DNA of 64,000 bases from Shinisaurus crocodilurus (GCA_021292165.1 JAHFWL010001001.1:248001-312000); one strand, 5' to 3'. Shown: positions 50,180 through 61,103, counted from the first letter of the stretch. The notes: generated by a model from the sequence alone, not told the origin. Translations and numbers: made by a program.

Positions 50180-50405
50180 GGGGAGCAACAGCGGGACGAT
50201 GGCTTTCCTGCCCCGCTTGTGGGCTTCCCAGAGGCATTCCGCTTGGCCACTTTGGGTGCCAGGATGCTGGACTTGATAGACCTTTGCTCTGATCTAGCAC
50301 AGCTCTTCTTAGGTTCCCATGTAGTGCCCAGGGACATTCAGCTGGATTAGACAAGCCCTCTTTGGTCCGATCCAGCCTGGCTCTTCTGATGTTCTTCCGC
50401 ATACG
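50180..50405 (+). mobile_element. Two CR1-like LINE 3' fragments in tandem
   Basis: First: TTCCTGCCCCGCTTGTGGGC to AGCTCTTCTTAGGTTCCC. Second: GCTGGATTAGACAAGCCCTC to CTGGCTCTTCTGATGTTCT. Confidence 0.65.
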
Positions 50406-50681
50406 TGGGCTGTGCAGGCATTTGCCGTAACTTCTTCATACCCAAGGCAGTTATCCGAAGTTACGTGAATATGCCTTGCATAGCTTAGAGATCAGCTGCC
50501 TACGGGTCACCCGAGAGAGATACAACTGAATCCCAAGCTGGGCATGGAGCGCCACCGGTGGCATGATAACACCTGTGAGATCTGCCTCCCAGTCCGTTGC
50601 TTTTTGCCTTAAAGAGAACAGATGGCATCTTTAAGCCAGAATATACCAATGGCAACTACTGAGGGTGCACCACCCGGGGGG
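50406..50681. other. HRK intron 1, nothing recognised
   Basis: Short unique stretch. Confidence 0.3.
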
Positions 50682-50868
50682 AACATGGGAAGCGGCCTTA
50701 TATTGAGTCCATCTACCCTTGTATTGTTGACACTGACTGGCAGTGGCTCTCCGGGGTTTCAGGCAGGAGTTTTTCCAGCCCTACCTCACCTGGAGATGCC
50801 GGGGATTGAACCTGGGACCTTCTGCAGCCAAAGCAGGGGCTCTGCCACTGAGCTACGGACCTGGTGTG
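50682..50868 (-). mobile_element. tRNA-Ala-like SINE
   Basis: GAACATGGGAAGCGGCCTTA to the head complement GGGGCTCTGCCACTGAGCTA, with box B GGGATTGAACCTGGGACC. Confidence 0.87.
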
Positions 50869-51277
50869 TGGATGGCGCTTCCAGAAGAGAGAGAGAAAGA
50901 AGTGAGGGTTTGCTCTCAGTCACTGGCATCGCTGGATGCTTCTCGCCCTAAGCCAGGGAAAGGTTCCAGCGATCTTGTCTGCCAGCGACGGGGCCCATTT
51001 AAAGTGCAAATTCCCAGTTGGCTCAGTTGGCAGAGTGGGAGGGCGACTCTGGGTGGGAGATGGATGTGGTACCCGACGACCTCTCCCAGACAGGTGCGTC
51101 TCTTGGCGGCCAGCATCCAGCTTGCTGTCATCATCACCATCCACATCGCTCGCGCGGTGTGTTCCAGAAGTGAATTACATGAGAAATGCATGAGCATTTG
51201 CATGAGCTAGGACATATGTATGTCCAGGGGGTGCTGAGGGAGAAGCTATCGGCCTGGCACTGAGAGAGAAACTCACT
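50869..51277. other. HRK intron 1, unique sequence
   Basis: Several overlapping frames on both strands, none with a domain. Confidence 0.3.
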
Positions 51278-51480
51278 GGGGAGAGACTGGAGCTCAGTTG
51301 TAACGTGCAGGAAGTCCCAGGTTCAATCCTGAGCATCTCCAGTTTAAAAAGGACCAGGTGATGGGAAATGGCTTCTTCTGCCCGAGACCCTAGAGTGCTG
51401 GTGCCAGTCAGAGTAGACAGTACTGGGTTAGAGGGACAAAGGGTCAGATACAGTATAGGGCAGCTTCCTATCATGTACCT
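51278..51480 (+). mobile_element. tRNA-Ala-like SINE
   Basis: ACTGGAGCTCAGTTGTAACG, TCCCAGGTTCAATCCTGAG, and the tail ACAGTATAGGGCAGCTTCC. Confidence 0.82.
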
Positions 51481-52039
51481 AAACCCCGACTCCATCAAAA
51501 CCAGACTTCTCTTCTTGAGTTCAGCTTCACCTGAAGACTGCCAACTGTCTTAAGAGATACCATATCTGAAATACAAAAAGCACTACAGCTGGGCAAATAG
51601 CTGGAGGGCACAACATCTCTGGCATTACAAAGTTCTTTCCTCTTGGCGTGAGGTCCAAAATAGATGTGATGCAGCAGGTCCATGATTGCATCTCCCCATG
51701 GTTTTGTTTTAGTTTTTACTTTAAAATATCGGGGTGGGTGGGTGGGTGCACGGTCTTTTTTTTTAATCAGAGCAGCAGCGTTAGCATTCCACCCCTTCTT
51801 CCTGAGCCTTTTCCCCAGTCTAAATTCCACCCCGTTTTCCAAGCTACTATTAGTATCCAACAGAAATATATACAAGTAGATATAGGCACGATGCCGGTAC
51901 CATCTTCTCCTCTCCACCCTGTCTCATGGTCTGATAGCAGCTTTGGGGTGGATGGAATTTAGATTGGGGGAAAAGGCAAAGCCGGGAACGTTAAACATGC
52001 TATTCATGCTATTTGTGTGTTTTAACCTTTAGTGATCAT
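51481..52039. other. HRK intron 1, unique sequence
   Basis: No family or exon is recognised. Short GGGTG and poly-T runs near 51730-51765. Confidence 0.35.
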
Positions 52040-52200
52040 TGAAAGGATGTTTTTAATTGTTAAATTTTTAATTGTTAAATCATCTTCTTCCTCTTCTTCC
52101 TCTTCCTCTTCCTCTTCTTCTTTATGTATTTTTATTAACTGGCTGAAACTCCTAGGAGAAAAAAAGCGAGGTATAAACGTTTTAAAACAAATAAATTCTC
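52040..52200 (+). mobile_element. LINE-type 3' end with (TTC)n
   Basis: A CTT/TTC run at 52083-52122 is followed by AGGTATAAACGTTTTAAAAC and an AAATAAAT tail, like the other L2-type 3' ends. Confidence 0.4.
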
Positions 52201-52361
52201 CCTTCCCCAGCACTGTTGTTCTGATCAAAATCATAGTCCTTTGGCTGCTTTAAAGTACGAAAGAAAGACAGACAGACAAAACGGCCAGGTGATGGTGAAT
52301 CTCTCACATCATGTCCATTTTGGTCCTCCCGCACTGCAAATTCCATTCCTGTCTGTATATA

Positions 52362-52605
52362 CAGTCATGCCTTGGATTGAGAGCATAATTCGTTCCGGGA
52401 ACGTGCTTGTAATCCAAAACACTCTTATATCAAAACGAAATCCCCCCCAAAAATGTGTACAGAGATTTTTAATTTAAGCCATACTACAGTACTTGTATTG
52501 CAAGACGTCGCTTGTATATCAAGTAAAAATAATAACATATTTAAAAATTTGCTTGTCTTGCAAAACGCTCTCAAACCAAGTTACTTGCAATCCAAGGTAT
52601 TACTC
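52362..52605 (-). mobile_element. Tigger-type MITE, copy 4
   Basis: A 244-bp copy with TA on both sides (52360-52361, 52606-52607). The final base of the right inverted end is changed (TACTC instead of TACTG). Confidence 0.85.
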
Positions 52606-52689
52606 TATAGTATGTGCTTTCATTACCGTACTTTAGACTGCTTTTAAAGCAGAATGTTCACACGGATATTCCTGCTTGTATTGATGGCA

Positions 52690-52862
52690 GCGAGTTTTTG
52701 CTCGGTGGTGGAGTACATACTCTGTGGTCTCCGGTTCAGTCTCTGGCAAAAACCGCATCAAAGGTTCTTTCTTGGGTAACAGAGCTGGGAAATTGCCCAT
52801 ATCTAAGATCTTGGAGGGCAGCTGCCATTAGAGTGGACAATACCAGGCTAGATGATCTAATA
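52690..52862 (+). mobile_element. tRNA-Ala-like SINE, degenerate
   Basis: TGCTCGGTGGTGGAGTACAT, GGTCTCCGGTTCAGTCTC, GAGTGGACAATACCAGGCTA. Confidence 0.6.
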
Positions 52863-53263
52863 CACTCAAAGCAAAGCTCATGGCACAGCGCTAAAACTCC
52901 TGTTGATATAGGTGGGAACAAGGCATGCCTTCCCCTTATCGGATCACTTTCCCCCAGAATGGTTTTGCTTGGATGGCGGTTCTGAACTTTTTCCAGCTCA
53001 GTCCCTCGTGGCTGTCTCGATCCAAGCAGAGTCCCGCTTTCTCGTTTGTGTGGCATGGTACATCATCAGGAGCATGCAAGCTTTTTCTTGGGGAAAGAGC
53101 AGCAAGCTTTCCCCACAGGATACTCATGTGCTCATCATCAAAAGGTTACCGTGGGACCAGCCAAGAACCAACCACATCTGACGAAGGAGTGTACGTCCTT
53201 GTGTCTGCTACAGCTCGTGTCTGCTGCAGCTCGTGACTTGGTTAGTTTGCGGCACTTTAAAGC
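52863..53263. other. HRK intron 1, unique sequence
   Basis: Many overlapping short frames on both strands and no domain. Confidence 0.3.
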
Positions 53264-53690
53264 AGGGGAACCCAAACTTTTTGAGTCAGTGGGCACATTT
53301 GGAATGTTGAGAGAGTGTCGTGGGCATTCTCACAAAAATGGCTACCATGGTGGGCATGGCCGGTCACAAAACACCCATTTCCCAGAAGGCAAACTGGTGA
53401 GATGAAAAGAAAAGTAACCTGCCCAAGAACCTAAGTACAAGGCAGAGGTGAGATCGTAGTACCAGAACACAAAACCACTCTTTGGAATATAAATAAAGAT
53501 GGCGCTGGGGGACAGCACTTTGTTTTGCAGCATGCCAGCCTCCCAGTTAAAACATTTTAAAAATATATATATTAAAAGAAACTTAAATAGAATATAAAAT
53601 CAGGAGATCCCGGAAGCCTGGTGGGTGCCAAGAGAGGTTCCATTGGCACATTGATGCCCATGGGCTCCACCACATTGCAGGCCCCAGCCT
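53264..53690. mobile_element. hAT-like element, second copy at 20980
   Basis: CAGGGGAACCCAAACTTTTT, then GTGGGCACATTTGGAATGTT, to CCACCACATTGCAGGCCCC. It is the complement of the 20980 copy. Confidence 0.6.
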
Positions 53691-54383
53691 TAACGACTCA
53701 CATAAGACCGTTGCTTTTCGAAGGGAATTGTGGCACGTGTCTGGACAGCAGGGAATCAGGACTGAAGGACCAGGCCAAACTCAGCAGCTTTATAGGACCA
53801 GGTAGAATCCTATTGGCCCCTTGATTCACCTGCTTGATCCCTGCAGAGCTACCAGCCGCCATACCTCCCTCTGGCCGCTGGCGCTGGGCTAGTAATGGAC
53901 ATTGTGGGCTCATAACTTTGGGGGGGGGGTTATTCTGAGACGGTGCTGTTCCCTCACCCACTGGTGGTGATGTGTGAATATGCTTTCTCCTGGTGCCCCA
54001 TGGCAGTTACAACTGCTAGTAATAACTACTGTGGTGTTTGCTTGGGTGTATGATCCCTGCAGGAATTAGGAGCACAGGTGGTATGCTATCAGTCCTATAA
54101 TTACTATTTTAGACTTAATGTAAGCTCCAGAACCTGTTCTGAATGCTGGGGGTCACTCCTGGAACATGTGAAATAATACACACACACACACACACATATA
54201 AACTGCCTTCTAGTCAGACCATTACTGCCTATACATCTAGCCCAGCATTGTCAACTGTCCAGCTGTCAGCAGCTCATTTTGATGAAGAAGGGCAATATAT
54301 AAATATTTTACGTGAATAAATAAATAGCTAACATTAAAGAAGGTAGTTTTACAGTGCAGTTCTGAGGCATGTCTGCTCAGAAG
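53691..54383. other. HRK intron 1, unique with short (CA)n
   Basis: CA run at 54176-54196. A fragment of a tRNA-Ala-like SINE tail may lie at 54210-54265. No gene is seen. Confidence 0.4.
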
Positions 54384-54515
54384 GGGTGGCAGGTGACTCT
54401 TGTGTCAGTGGGGGCTCCTTATCCATTGCAGCCTTTATTCTGAGCTTGATAGGAGCCATCCGTGGTGCTCCATGGTGGTGAACCTATTTTTTGGGGGTCT
54501 ATATTGATTCCAGTG
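54384..54515. mobile_element. Palindromic MITE, GAGGCTGGTG family, half copy
   Basis: TGTGTCAGTGGGGGCTCCTT to GGTGCTCCATGGTGGTGAAC. Confidence 0.65.
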
Positions 54516-54944
54516 TTGGATAAATAACAACATTTCTCTGAAAAGACTCTCTCAGATTGATTCTTCCTTCCCAGAGTGGCTCGTACGCACTGATCTCGTT
54601 CATCAATGTCATATTCCAAATTTGCATCCTCCATTGACCAATGGTGGGAATAACAGGCGATTGTCAAACATTTGCCAACATTATATGGGGACCATTAACC
54701 AAGATGGTGTGGTCTTTCCTAACATGTCTTTGGGTCTTTGATCCAGCTGGGCTCTTCTTATGTTCTTATATTCAGGCTGGCTTACCACATGTTGATGTAA
54801 GTGAATGAATGCACATTACAGCGTAAAGAGCCCTCCGCCGCCCGCCCCCCAGCCCCATAAGACCAAATTATTTAAAAACACCACTGCTCACTGAAACTTC
54901 AGCAGAGGTGCTTTTTAAAGGCTGGAATAAGCCATGGTGGCTTA
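54516..54944. other. HRK intron 1, unique sequence
   Basis: A CR1 3' end fragment (CAGCTGGGCTCTTCTTATGT) lies at 54737-54770. Otherwise nothing is recognised. Confidence 0.4.
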
Positions 54945-55108
54945 GATTCATAGATCATCGAGTTGGAAGGGGCCTACAAGGCCATCGAGTCCAACCCCCT
55001 GCTCAATGCAGGAAACTAGAGGAGGGGTCTCCCATCCAAGTAATAACCAGGCCTGACCCTGCTTCGCTTTCCACGCTCAGACAAGCTGAGCCAGCGTGAG
55101 CCACAGTG
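54945..55108 (-). mobile_element. 5S-rRNA-derived SINE with CR1-like tail, copy 4
   Basis: Minus strand: CTGTGGCTCACGCTGGCTC, GGAAAGCGAAGCAGGGTCAG, TACTTGGATGGGAGACC, tail TTGGACTCGATGGCC to ATGATCTATGAATC. Confidence 0.85.
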
Positions 55109-55124
55109 CTTCTTCTAAGCCACA

Positions 55125-55256
55125 TTTGTTTCAGAGTGGCTTGTCGTGTCGTCTGAACCCAGCAGCATGGTTTGTTCAGCCACTCCGGCCAGGTTCAGAC
55201 AACACGGCAAGCCATTCTGAAACAAACGTGGCTGATCGTGTTGTGTGTGAACCCAG
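55125..55256. repeat. Degenerate foldback repeat
   Basis: CCACATTTGTTTCAGAGTGG pairs with CCATTCTGAAACAAACGTGG. The ends carry CAGACAACACGG-type words. Confidence 0.6.
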
Positions 55257-55366
55257 GCAAGGACTGGCCCAAAGTCACCGGATGAGCTTCATGGCAGAGT
55301 GGGGAATTGAACCTGGGTCTCTCCAGTCCCAGTCCAGCACTCTAACCACTACACCACACTGACTGT
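55257..55366 (-). mobile_element. Sauria SINE, head half only
   Basis: GGACTGGCCCAAAGTCACCG to CTAACCACTACACCACACTG. The 3' half is missing. Confidence 0.85.
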
Positions 55367-55521
55367 GGTAGACTTTGTTCATTTCTGTCTTTGACCAACA
55401 GCCCTTCAACCGCCAACCCACACACATTACCAGGTCACCTGAAGAAGGCATCGCAGTGTGATGGATGATGAAGCCAGTGTTTCAGGACCTTGGAGAGCTC
55501 CAACAGTACTGCGCTCTACGG

Positions 55522-55649
55522 CAGTGTTCTCCAACCTTGGGTCCCCAGATGGTTTTGGCCTACAACTCCCAGCATGCCCCAGCCAGCTATGCTGGCTGGG
55601 GCATGCTGGGAGTTGTAGGCCAAAACCATCCCAAGGTTGGAGAACACTG
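55522..55649. mobile_element. hAT palindromic MITE, near-perfect, exact 8-bp duplication
   Basis: A 128-bp palindrome: CAGTGTTCTCCAACCTTGG and CCAAGGTTGGAGAACACTG are exact 19-bp ends. The inner arms GCATGCCCCAGCCAGC / GCTGGCTGGGGCATGC are exact. CTCTACGG flanks it on both sides (55514-55521, 55650-55657). Confidence 0.95.
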
Positions 55650-55657
55650 CTCTACGG

Positions 55658-56097
55658 AGGTTTCTATTCCAAGTGATGCTCTTTGTGCTCCTGAGCCCCA
55701 GGCCACTCCTCTCTTTCCTGGAGAGGCATCATGCGCTCTTACAGGGCTAGCATGCATGGCATCTCCTCTCCATTAGTCCCCTCCAGCTCGATGCCTGCCT
55801 GGGTGACAATGGGGAGGAGTGTGAGCGGGGGCCCCCTCCCCAAGCGTTTGGTTCCTCGTGGAGCTCAGGCTCAGAGGTTGTGTTCTCTCTGGGGAATCTT
55901 TGTTCAGGGACCTCTTGGCGGACAAGCCCTGTTTCAGCAGCCTCGTAAATAAGCCCAACAAAAAGTGATTAGGCTGCAAAACGTTCTACTAGTGGCCCGC
56001 TTATGGATCGGATATCGCAACCAGGAGTATTACAGTTTGGCACATCTACAAGACTGGCCCTTGTTAATACACCACATAACCATATTCACATGTACAT
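55658..56097. other. HRK intron 1, unique sequence
   Basis: No confident family. A plus-strand segment at 55955-56080 reads somewhat like LINE-coded protein but is too short to assign. Confidence 0.3.
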
Positions 56098-56262
56098 AGA
56101 TTTCATAGATTCATAGAGTTGGAAGGAGCCTACAAGGCCATCGAGTCCAACCCGCTGCTCAATGCAGGAAACTAGAGGAGGGGTCTCTCCCATCCAAGTA
56201 ATAACCAGGCCTGGCCCTGCTTAGCTTTCCACGCTCAGACAAGCTGAGCCAGCGTGAGCATA
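56098..56262 (-). mobile_element. 5S-rRNA-derived SINE with CR1-like tail, copy 5
   Basis: Minus strand: GCTCACGCTGGCTCAGC, GGAAAGCTAAGCAGGGCCAG, TACTTGGATGGGAGAG, and the tail to CTATGAATCTATGAAATC. Confidence 0.85.
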
Positions 56263-56519
56263 TTTGACTACTGGTCTTCCTGATCTGGCTGGTCCTTCCT
56301 CAACTATGTCATAGTCCAAAGCGCTGCCTAGGATGGGAGTTAGGACAGCAGCGGGCCCCTTCCATTCCATCTCTCTCCCCTTTTCCTTTTAGGTCCACCA
56401 GCCAGCCACAGCTAGCCCTAAAAGGAGCACAGGCAATTCTTTCCCCGCCCCAAAATGGGAGCTGCTCCTAGGTCGTTGGTCAGGTGGTGTGCCTTCTGCC
56501 AAGCGGTGGGCCCTTGCAG
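56263..56519. other. HRK intron 1, nothing recognised
   Basis: Short unique stretch. Confidence 0.3.
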
Positions 56520-56925
56520 GGGTGCAATTTATTCTTTATTTTTTAATATTTTTATACAGTAATACCTTGGGTTGCAAGTAACTTGGTTTGAGAGCGTTTT
56601 GCAAGACGAGCAAATTTTTAAATATTTATTTATTTATTTTTTACTTGATATACAAGCGACGTTTGCAAGACAAGTACTGTAGTACGGCTTAAATTAAAAA
56701 TCTCTGTACAAATTTTTTTTGGGGGGGATTTCGTTTTGATATAAGAGTGTTTTGGATTACAACAAGCACGTTTCCGGAACGAATTGTGCTCTCAATCCAA
56801 GGCATGACTGTACTGTCTTTCTGCTTGAGCCACTGAGGTGGTGTACAACAATCGAATACCATAAAGACAGTATGATAAAAAAAAAACATTAAATACAGTA
56901 AGCCATCATTACAAACAAAACAACA
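56520..56925 (-). mobile_element. L2-type LINE 3' end interrupted by a Tigger-type MITE
   Basis: TTTATTCTTTATTTTTTAAT before and CTGTCTTTCTGCTTGAGCC after the MITE join into a normal L2-type 3' end complement (TTTTTATACTGTCTTTC). Confidence 0.7.
56557..56810 (+). mobile_element. Tigger-type MITE, copy 5
   Basis: A 254-bp copy from CAGTAATACCTTGGGTTGCA to CCAAGGCATGACTG, with TA at 56555-56556 and 56811-56812. Confidence 0.85.
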
Positions 56926-56928
56926 TGT

Positions 56929-57165
56929 GGCACAGTGGTTAGAGTGTTGGACTGGGACTCGGGAGATCTGGGTTCTAGTCCCCACTCAGCCATGAAGCTC
57001 GTTGAGTGACTTTGGGCCAGTCACAGACTCTCAGCCTAACCTACCTCACAGGGTTGTTGTGAGGATAAAGTAGAGAGGAGGAGGAGAATTCTATAAGCCA
57101 CCTTGGGTTTCTTGCAGGGAAAAGGGTGGGGTATAAATATAATAAATGAATGAATGAATGAAACA
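56929..57165 (+). mobile_element. Sauria SINE
   Basis: CATGTGGCACAGTGGTTAGA, CTCACAGGGTTGTTGTGAGG, GGGGTATAAATATAATAAAT with (ATGA)n at the end. Confidence 0.9.
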
Positions 57166-57410
57166 ATTTTAAAAGGTTAAAGAGATGTGTCTTGACAGGG
57201 GACTGCTCATAGCTTTGAGGTCAGCCATGCTGAGTTCTAATGCTGGCCTGGGAAAGGACATTTGGACATTTATATATTTATTCCCTGTAACATTAATATG
57301 TCCAAACCAAAAGAATCCTTTAAAAAAATCTAATTAATCAAAAAAGAAGAGTGAACTGACAGTGTTACCAATTAAAATAGGTCTCCACATTAATTTCTGA
57401 TTAATGTACA
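57166..57410. other. HRK intron 1, nothing recognised
   Basis: Short unique AT-rich stretch. Confidence 0.3.
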
Positions 57411-57678
57411 GATTTATTTATTTGCTATTGATCTAGTACAATGATATCTCATCTATTTTCCAAGGAGGGTTCCTCTCCCTCTCCATTTTATCTTCACAAC
57501 AGCCCTGTGAGGTAGGTTAGGCTGAGAGATAGTAATTGACTCAAGGTTACCGCAGTGAGCTTCATGGGAGAGTGGGGATTTGAACTAGTCCCACACTCTA
57601 AGCCATACCCATGCTGGCTGAGAATGATGGGAATTGCACCAGGTTGGGGAAAGCTGCTCTAATCGCTACACCACACTT
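57411..57678 (-). mobile_element. Sauria SINE with a hAT MITE fragment in its head
   Basis: CTCCATTTTATCTTCACAAC and CCCTGTGAGGTAGGTTAGGC are the SINE body. The head is broken by ATGCTGGCTGAGAATGATGG...CACCAGGTTGGGGAAAGCTG (57609-57655) before CTAATCGCTACACCACAC. Confidence 0.8.
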
Positions 57679-58400
57679 CATAGCTTCCAGCTGTAAAGAT
57701 GAAATTATCTCAGAGTTTCCAAGTGGTTCAGACCAATAGGAATATTTCATTCTCCTGGGCTGTTAGCTGTGTTTCTTCGTATTGTTGCTAAGGCACAGCA
57801 GTGTGAACTCAGGTCTTGCAAAGTTGCAAGCTGGAACAATGTGAGTCCTGGTTAAGAAATCATCAGGTTTGGAAGAGGACCAGTGGTTCATTGCTCATGA
57901 CAGAGTATCTCATCCCTGAAGCATCTTCCCTGTCCGGTCTTGCCTTAAAAATGTGCAAATGATAACAAGAGCACTACATCCCTGCCCAGAACTGCAGCAC
58001 CTGTTTAACCCCCTAAATTTAAATCCAGGTAACTTGAACCCAGAGATTCTTAATCTTACCCTTTATGAATAAGCTCTCTTGCTTTCTAGACCTAAAACAA
58101 TGTCAGCCTCGTCTTCTCAAAGGTCTTCTCTTTTTTAAAAAAATGGATTTGGGAATGATGATTATGATGTTAAGGAGACAACTACCCTGGGGAACAAGAG
58201 TTTTATAAAATTATGAGTAGGGTGAGGTGTTCTGTTTTTGTTTTTTCTCCATCTCTCATACTATAATTTGGGGCTCATCCTGTGAAGCTGAATGGGAGTA
58301 GATTCAAAGACTGAATTCAGGGGAGGAACCACAGCTTAGTGGTGGAGCTATCGGGAGCCTAAAATGGTGGTGGGGGGGCAGCCTGTAGACTTGGAGTCGG
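57679..58400. other. HRK intron 1, unique sequence
   Basis: About 700 bp with no repeat or exon recognised. Confidence 0.35.
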
Positions 58401-58556
58401 CACCATGCGGCCTCCCAGATGTTTCGGTTCATCTAGCCCAGAATTGCTGACACTGGCTGGCAGCAATGGCTCTCCCGGGTTTCAGGCGGGGATCGAACCG
58501 GGGACCTTCTGCACACAAAGCAGGGGCTCAACCACTGAGCTATGGCCCCTCCCTCC
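58401..58556 (-). mobile_element. tRNA-Ala-like SINE, partial
   Basis: GTTCATCTAGCCCAGAATTG to AACCACTGAGCTATGGCCCC, including box B complement GGGATCGAACCGGGGACC. Confidence 0.82.
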
Positions 58557-58566
58557 CCATTTAAAC

Positions 58567-58750
58567 AGTAGGAACATAGGAAGCTGCCTTACAAGTGAGT
58601 CAGACCCTGGTACCACCTAGTCCAGTATTGTCAACACTGACTGGCAGCGGCTCTGCAAGGTTTCAGGCAAGATTCCTTCCTAGCCCTGCCTGGAGATGCT
58701 GGGGGTGTGTGTACGCAAAGCAGCAGCAGCAGGTGCTCTACCACCGAGAG
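58567..58750 (-). mobile_element. tRNA-Ala-like SINE
   Basis: GTAGGAACATAGGAAGCTGC to GCAGGTGCTCTACCACCGAG. The box B region is altered (GGGGGTGTGTGTACGCAAAG). Confidence 0.82.
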
Positions 58751-59159
58751 ACGGCTCTTTTCCTTCAGGCTGAAGGAATTGGGTATGTTTCGCAAGATGG
58801 AGGGGAGGCAAGATCGCCCTCTTCAAATACCCGAAGGGCCGTCACACAGAAGAGGGCAAAGAATTCATGTTGCCTTTGGGGGTTCTTAAATTTCTGTGTA
58901 CCCACCCAGGGAGCTTGGGCTGCCTTCCTTGCTTGAGACTTTAAAAGCGCTGTCACAAATGGCACAACCGTGCATCCCCTCCCAATTGTGTGTGTGTGTG
59001 TGTGGTGCTTTCTCACTCCCTGACTGAGCCTTTAATGCCTGGCACTCACCCACTCTGCAGAAGCTAAGTGACTTGTGTCACTGGGCTTGTGTGTCATGTC
59101 TCTGGTTTTTGAAAGAGAGGGAGGGAGGGAGAGGGGAAAAAAAAAAAACCCAAAACAAC
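58751..59159. other. HRK intron 1, unique with short (TG)n
   Basis: TG run at 58988-59003, then GGGA-rich sequence. No gene is seen. Confidence 0.35.
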
Positions 59160-59520
59160 AACACTCCATGGATTGCAGCTGTTAAATATGCAATCTGACA
59201 TCACCTTGGAAGGCCCGGCCAGGTTGGTCCATGCCAGCCTGGCATGCAGCGTCGATTGTATTTTGCTCTATCGGCCTAGACGTGGCACAGCATGTCAAAA
59301 TAAAACTGTGCCTCTCGCTGCCAGCGCCACCACCAGCTTGGTCCTGTGCCATCGGTGCTGCCAGTCGTTTCCCCTGCCATCAGCTGCTGGGCTGGCGCGG
59401 GGCGGCTCTGTCAAAATTTTCAGTGGAGTTAATTATCTGCATTCAAAATTGGACTGATAAGGTTTCCGGAGGCATCTCACGCTGGGCAGTGCAGAAGTCC
59501 AAAAAAAACGGGTGAGGGCT
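59160..59520. other. Candidate conserved non-coding element (HRK intron)
   Basis: Repeat-free, moderately GC-rich, with GGAGTTAATTATCTGCATTC near 59425. The texture is like a conserved enhancer, which is inference only. Confidence 0.3.
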
Positions 59521-59726
59521 GGAGGCACTGCCCTACAAATGGGGTCTTGGCCAGCTGACTCAGCAGTAGGCAGTGTTTTTACATGATAAACAGCAACCCG
59601 CGTAGGAAAGGAACAGGATCTCTTGTGTACTAGCGTGTTTGGTTCCGCTGCTGTCAAAGGGAGTAAAGGTGTGTTCTTCCTCATGAGTGGGGCTGAGTGG
59701 AAGAGAACTTTTCTGCCCTCCATCAT
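59521..59726. other. HRK intron 1, nothing recognised
   Basis: Short unique stretch before the tandem duplication. Confidence 0.3.
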
Positions 59727-60088
59727 GTTCCCTGAGCAACCAGCTCCACAAAATGCTCCAATATTAATCCTTTCACGTAAATGAGGAATCGTTAATGTAA
59801 TCATGCCTTCTAACTGCAAACTTTGGTGGTTGAGTGCCTATCGTTTTGGAAGCAATCTGGGACCACCCAAAAATAAGATAGTGGCTTCTACATATTTGAG
59901 GGACTCCCTAGCTCCCCGAGCAACTTGCCCCACAAAATGCTCTAATATTAACCTTTCACATAAATGAGGAATCACTATTATCATTCCTTCTAACTGTGAA
60001 CTCTGGTGTTGAGTGCCTATCAGTTTGGATTGGAAGGGGTCACCCAAAAATATGGTAGTGGTTTCTACATATTTGGGGGACCCCTAGG
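59727..60088. repeat. Diverged tandem duplication, unit about 180 bp
   Basis: Unit 1 (59727-59911) starts CCCTGAGCAACCAGCTCCAC and unit 2 (59912-60088) starts CCCCGAGCAACTTGCCCCAC. Both contain AAATGAGGAATC, GAGTGCCTATC, CACCCAAAAATA and TTTCTACATATTTG-type blocks in the same order. Confidence 0.85.
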
Positions 60089-60148
60089 TATGCAGAAGTA
60101 AATACATTTGGAAATTAAAAGAAAAATATATGTATTTCCCTCCTTTCC

Positions 60149-60775
60149 TCCTCTCCAGTGATCCAGGCCCTAGTAACCTCAAGACTAGATTACTGCAATG
60201 CGCTCTATGTGGGGCTGCCCTTAAGGCTGCTCCGGAAGCTGGAGCTAGTGCAGAATGCAGCAGCTCGCATGTTGTCGGGAGCTTCCCCTTTTCAGCATGC
60301 AAATCCTTTGCTGAAGGAACTGCACTGGCTGCCTGTTCGCTGCTGGGCCAGGTTTAAGGTTCTGGTACTAGTGTACAAAGCCGCAAACAACTTGGGACCA
60401 GGATTCCTGAGAGAGCACCTTTTCCCTTACCTGGTCACTGAGGTCATCAGAAGACATGCTCCTGGTGGTTCCACATGGACCTCTGGCCAGATTGGAGTAC
60501 ACCAGGAGAAGAGCCTTCAGTGTGGTGGCTCCACTTCTGTGGAACTCCCAGCCTCTGGAGGTCAGGCAGGCTCTGACATTGTATAGCTTTCGGCACCTGC
60601 TGAAAACATTCTTGTTCCGGGAAGCCTTCCTTGCTGACCAGCCACATTTTTAATGATACCTTGTTTTCCACACATTGTCTTTATTCTTTATCTGTTTTTA
60701 TCTTTTAATTGTTCACCGCACTGAAATCTGCTTAGATATGGAGTGCTATGCAAATACTGTAAATAACAAACAAAC
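60149..60775 (+). mobile_element. L2/CR1-clade LINE, best-preserved RT C-terminal region
   Basis: The frame at 60158-60460 reads VTSRLDYCNALYVGLPLRLL, then LVQNAAARML and LKELHWLPVRCW. The next frame gives RRAFSVVAPLLWNSQPL and FRHLLKTFLFREAF. These are the standard motifs after the reverse transcriptase in L2/CR1-like elements. One frame break and a 5' truncation are present. The 3' tail is ATAACAAACAAACAAAC. Confidence 0.88.
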
Positions 60776-60811
60776 AAACCTCTCCACATATTAAATGGCA
60801 ATAAAAGGTTC

Positions 60812-61060
60812 TGAGAACCAGTGTGGCGTAGTGGTGAGAGTGTTAGACTGAGACTCAGGAGATCCGGATTCTAGTCCCCGCTCGGCCATGAAGCTCACTG
60901 GGTGACTTTGGGCCAGTCACTGACTCTCGGCCTAACCTACCTCACAGGGTTGTTGTGAGGATAAAATGGAGAGGAGGAGGAGGATTATGTAAGCCGCCTT
61001 GGATTCCTTGCAGGAAAAAAGGCGGGGTATAAGTATAATAATAAATAAATAATAAATAAG
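60812..61060 (+). mobile_element. Sauria SINE, full length
   Basis: GAGAACCAGTGTGGCGTAGT to GGCGGGGTATAAGTATAATA with an AATAAATAAATA tail. Confidence 0.92.
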
Positions 61061-61103
61061 GGCTAGTAGCTAGCCCCAAACCTGACACCTCTAGTGCTAT
61101 ATA

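Noticed and set aside
51368..53405. Many overlapping frames of 60-120 codons in the HRK intron
   Set aside because: They occur on both strands in all frames, overlap SINEs and have no shared domain, as expected by chance.
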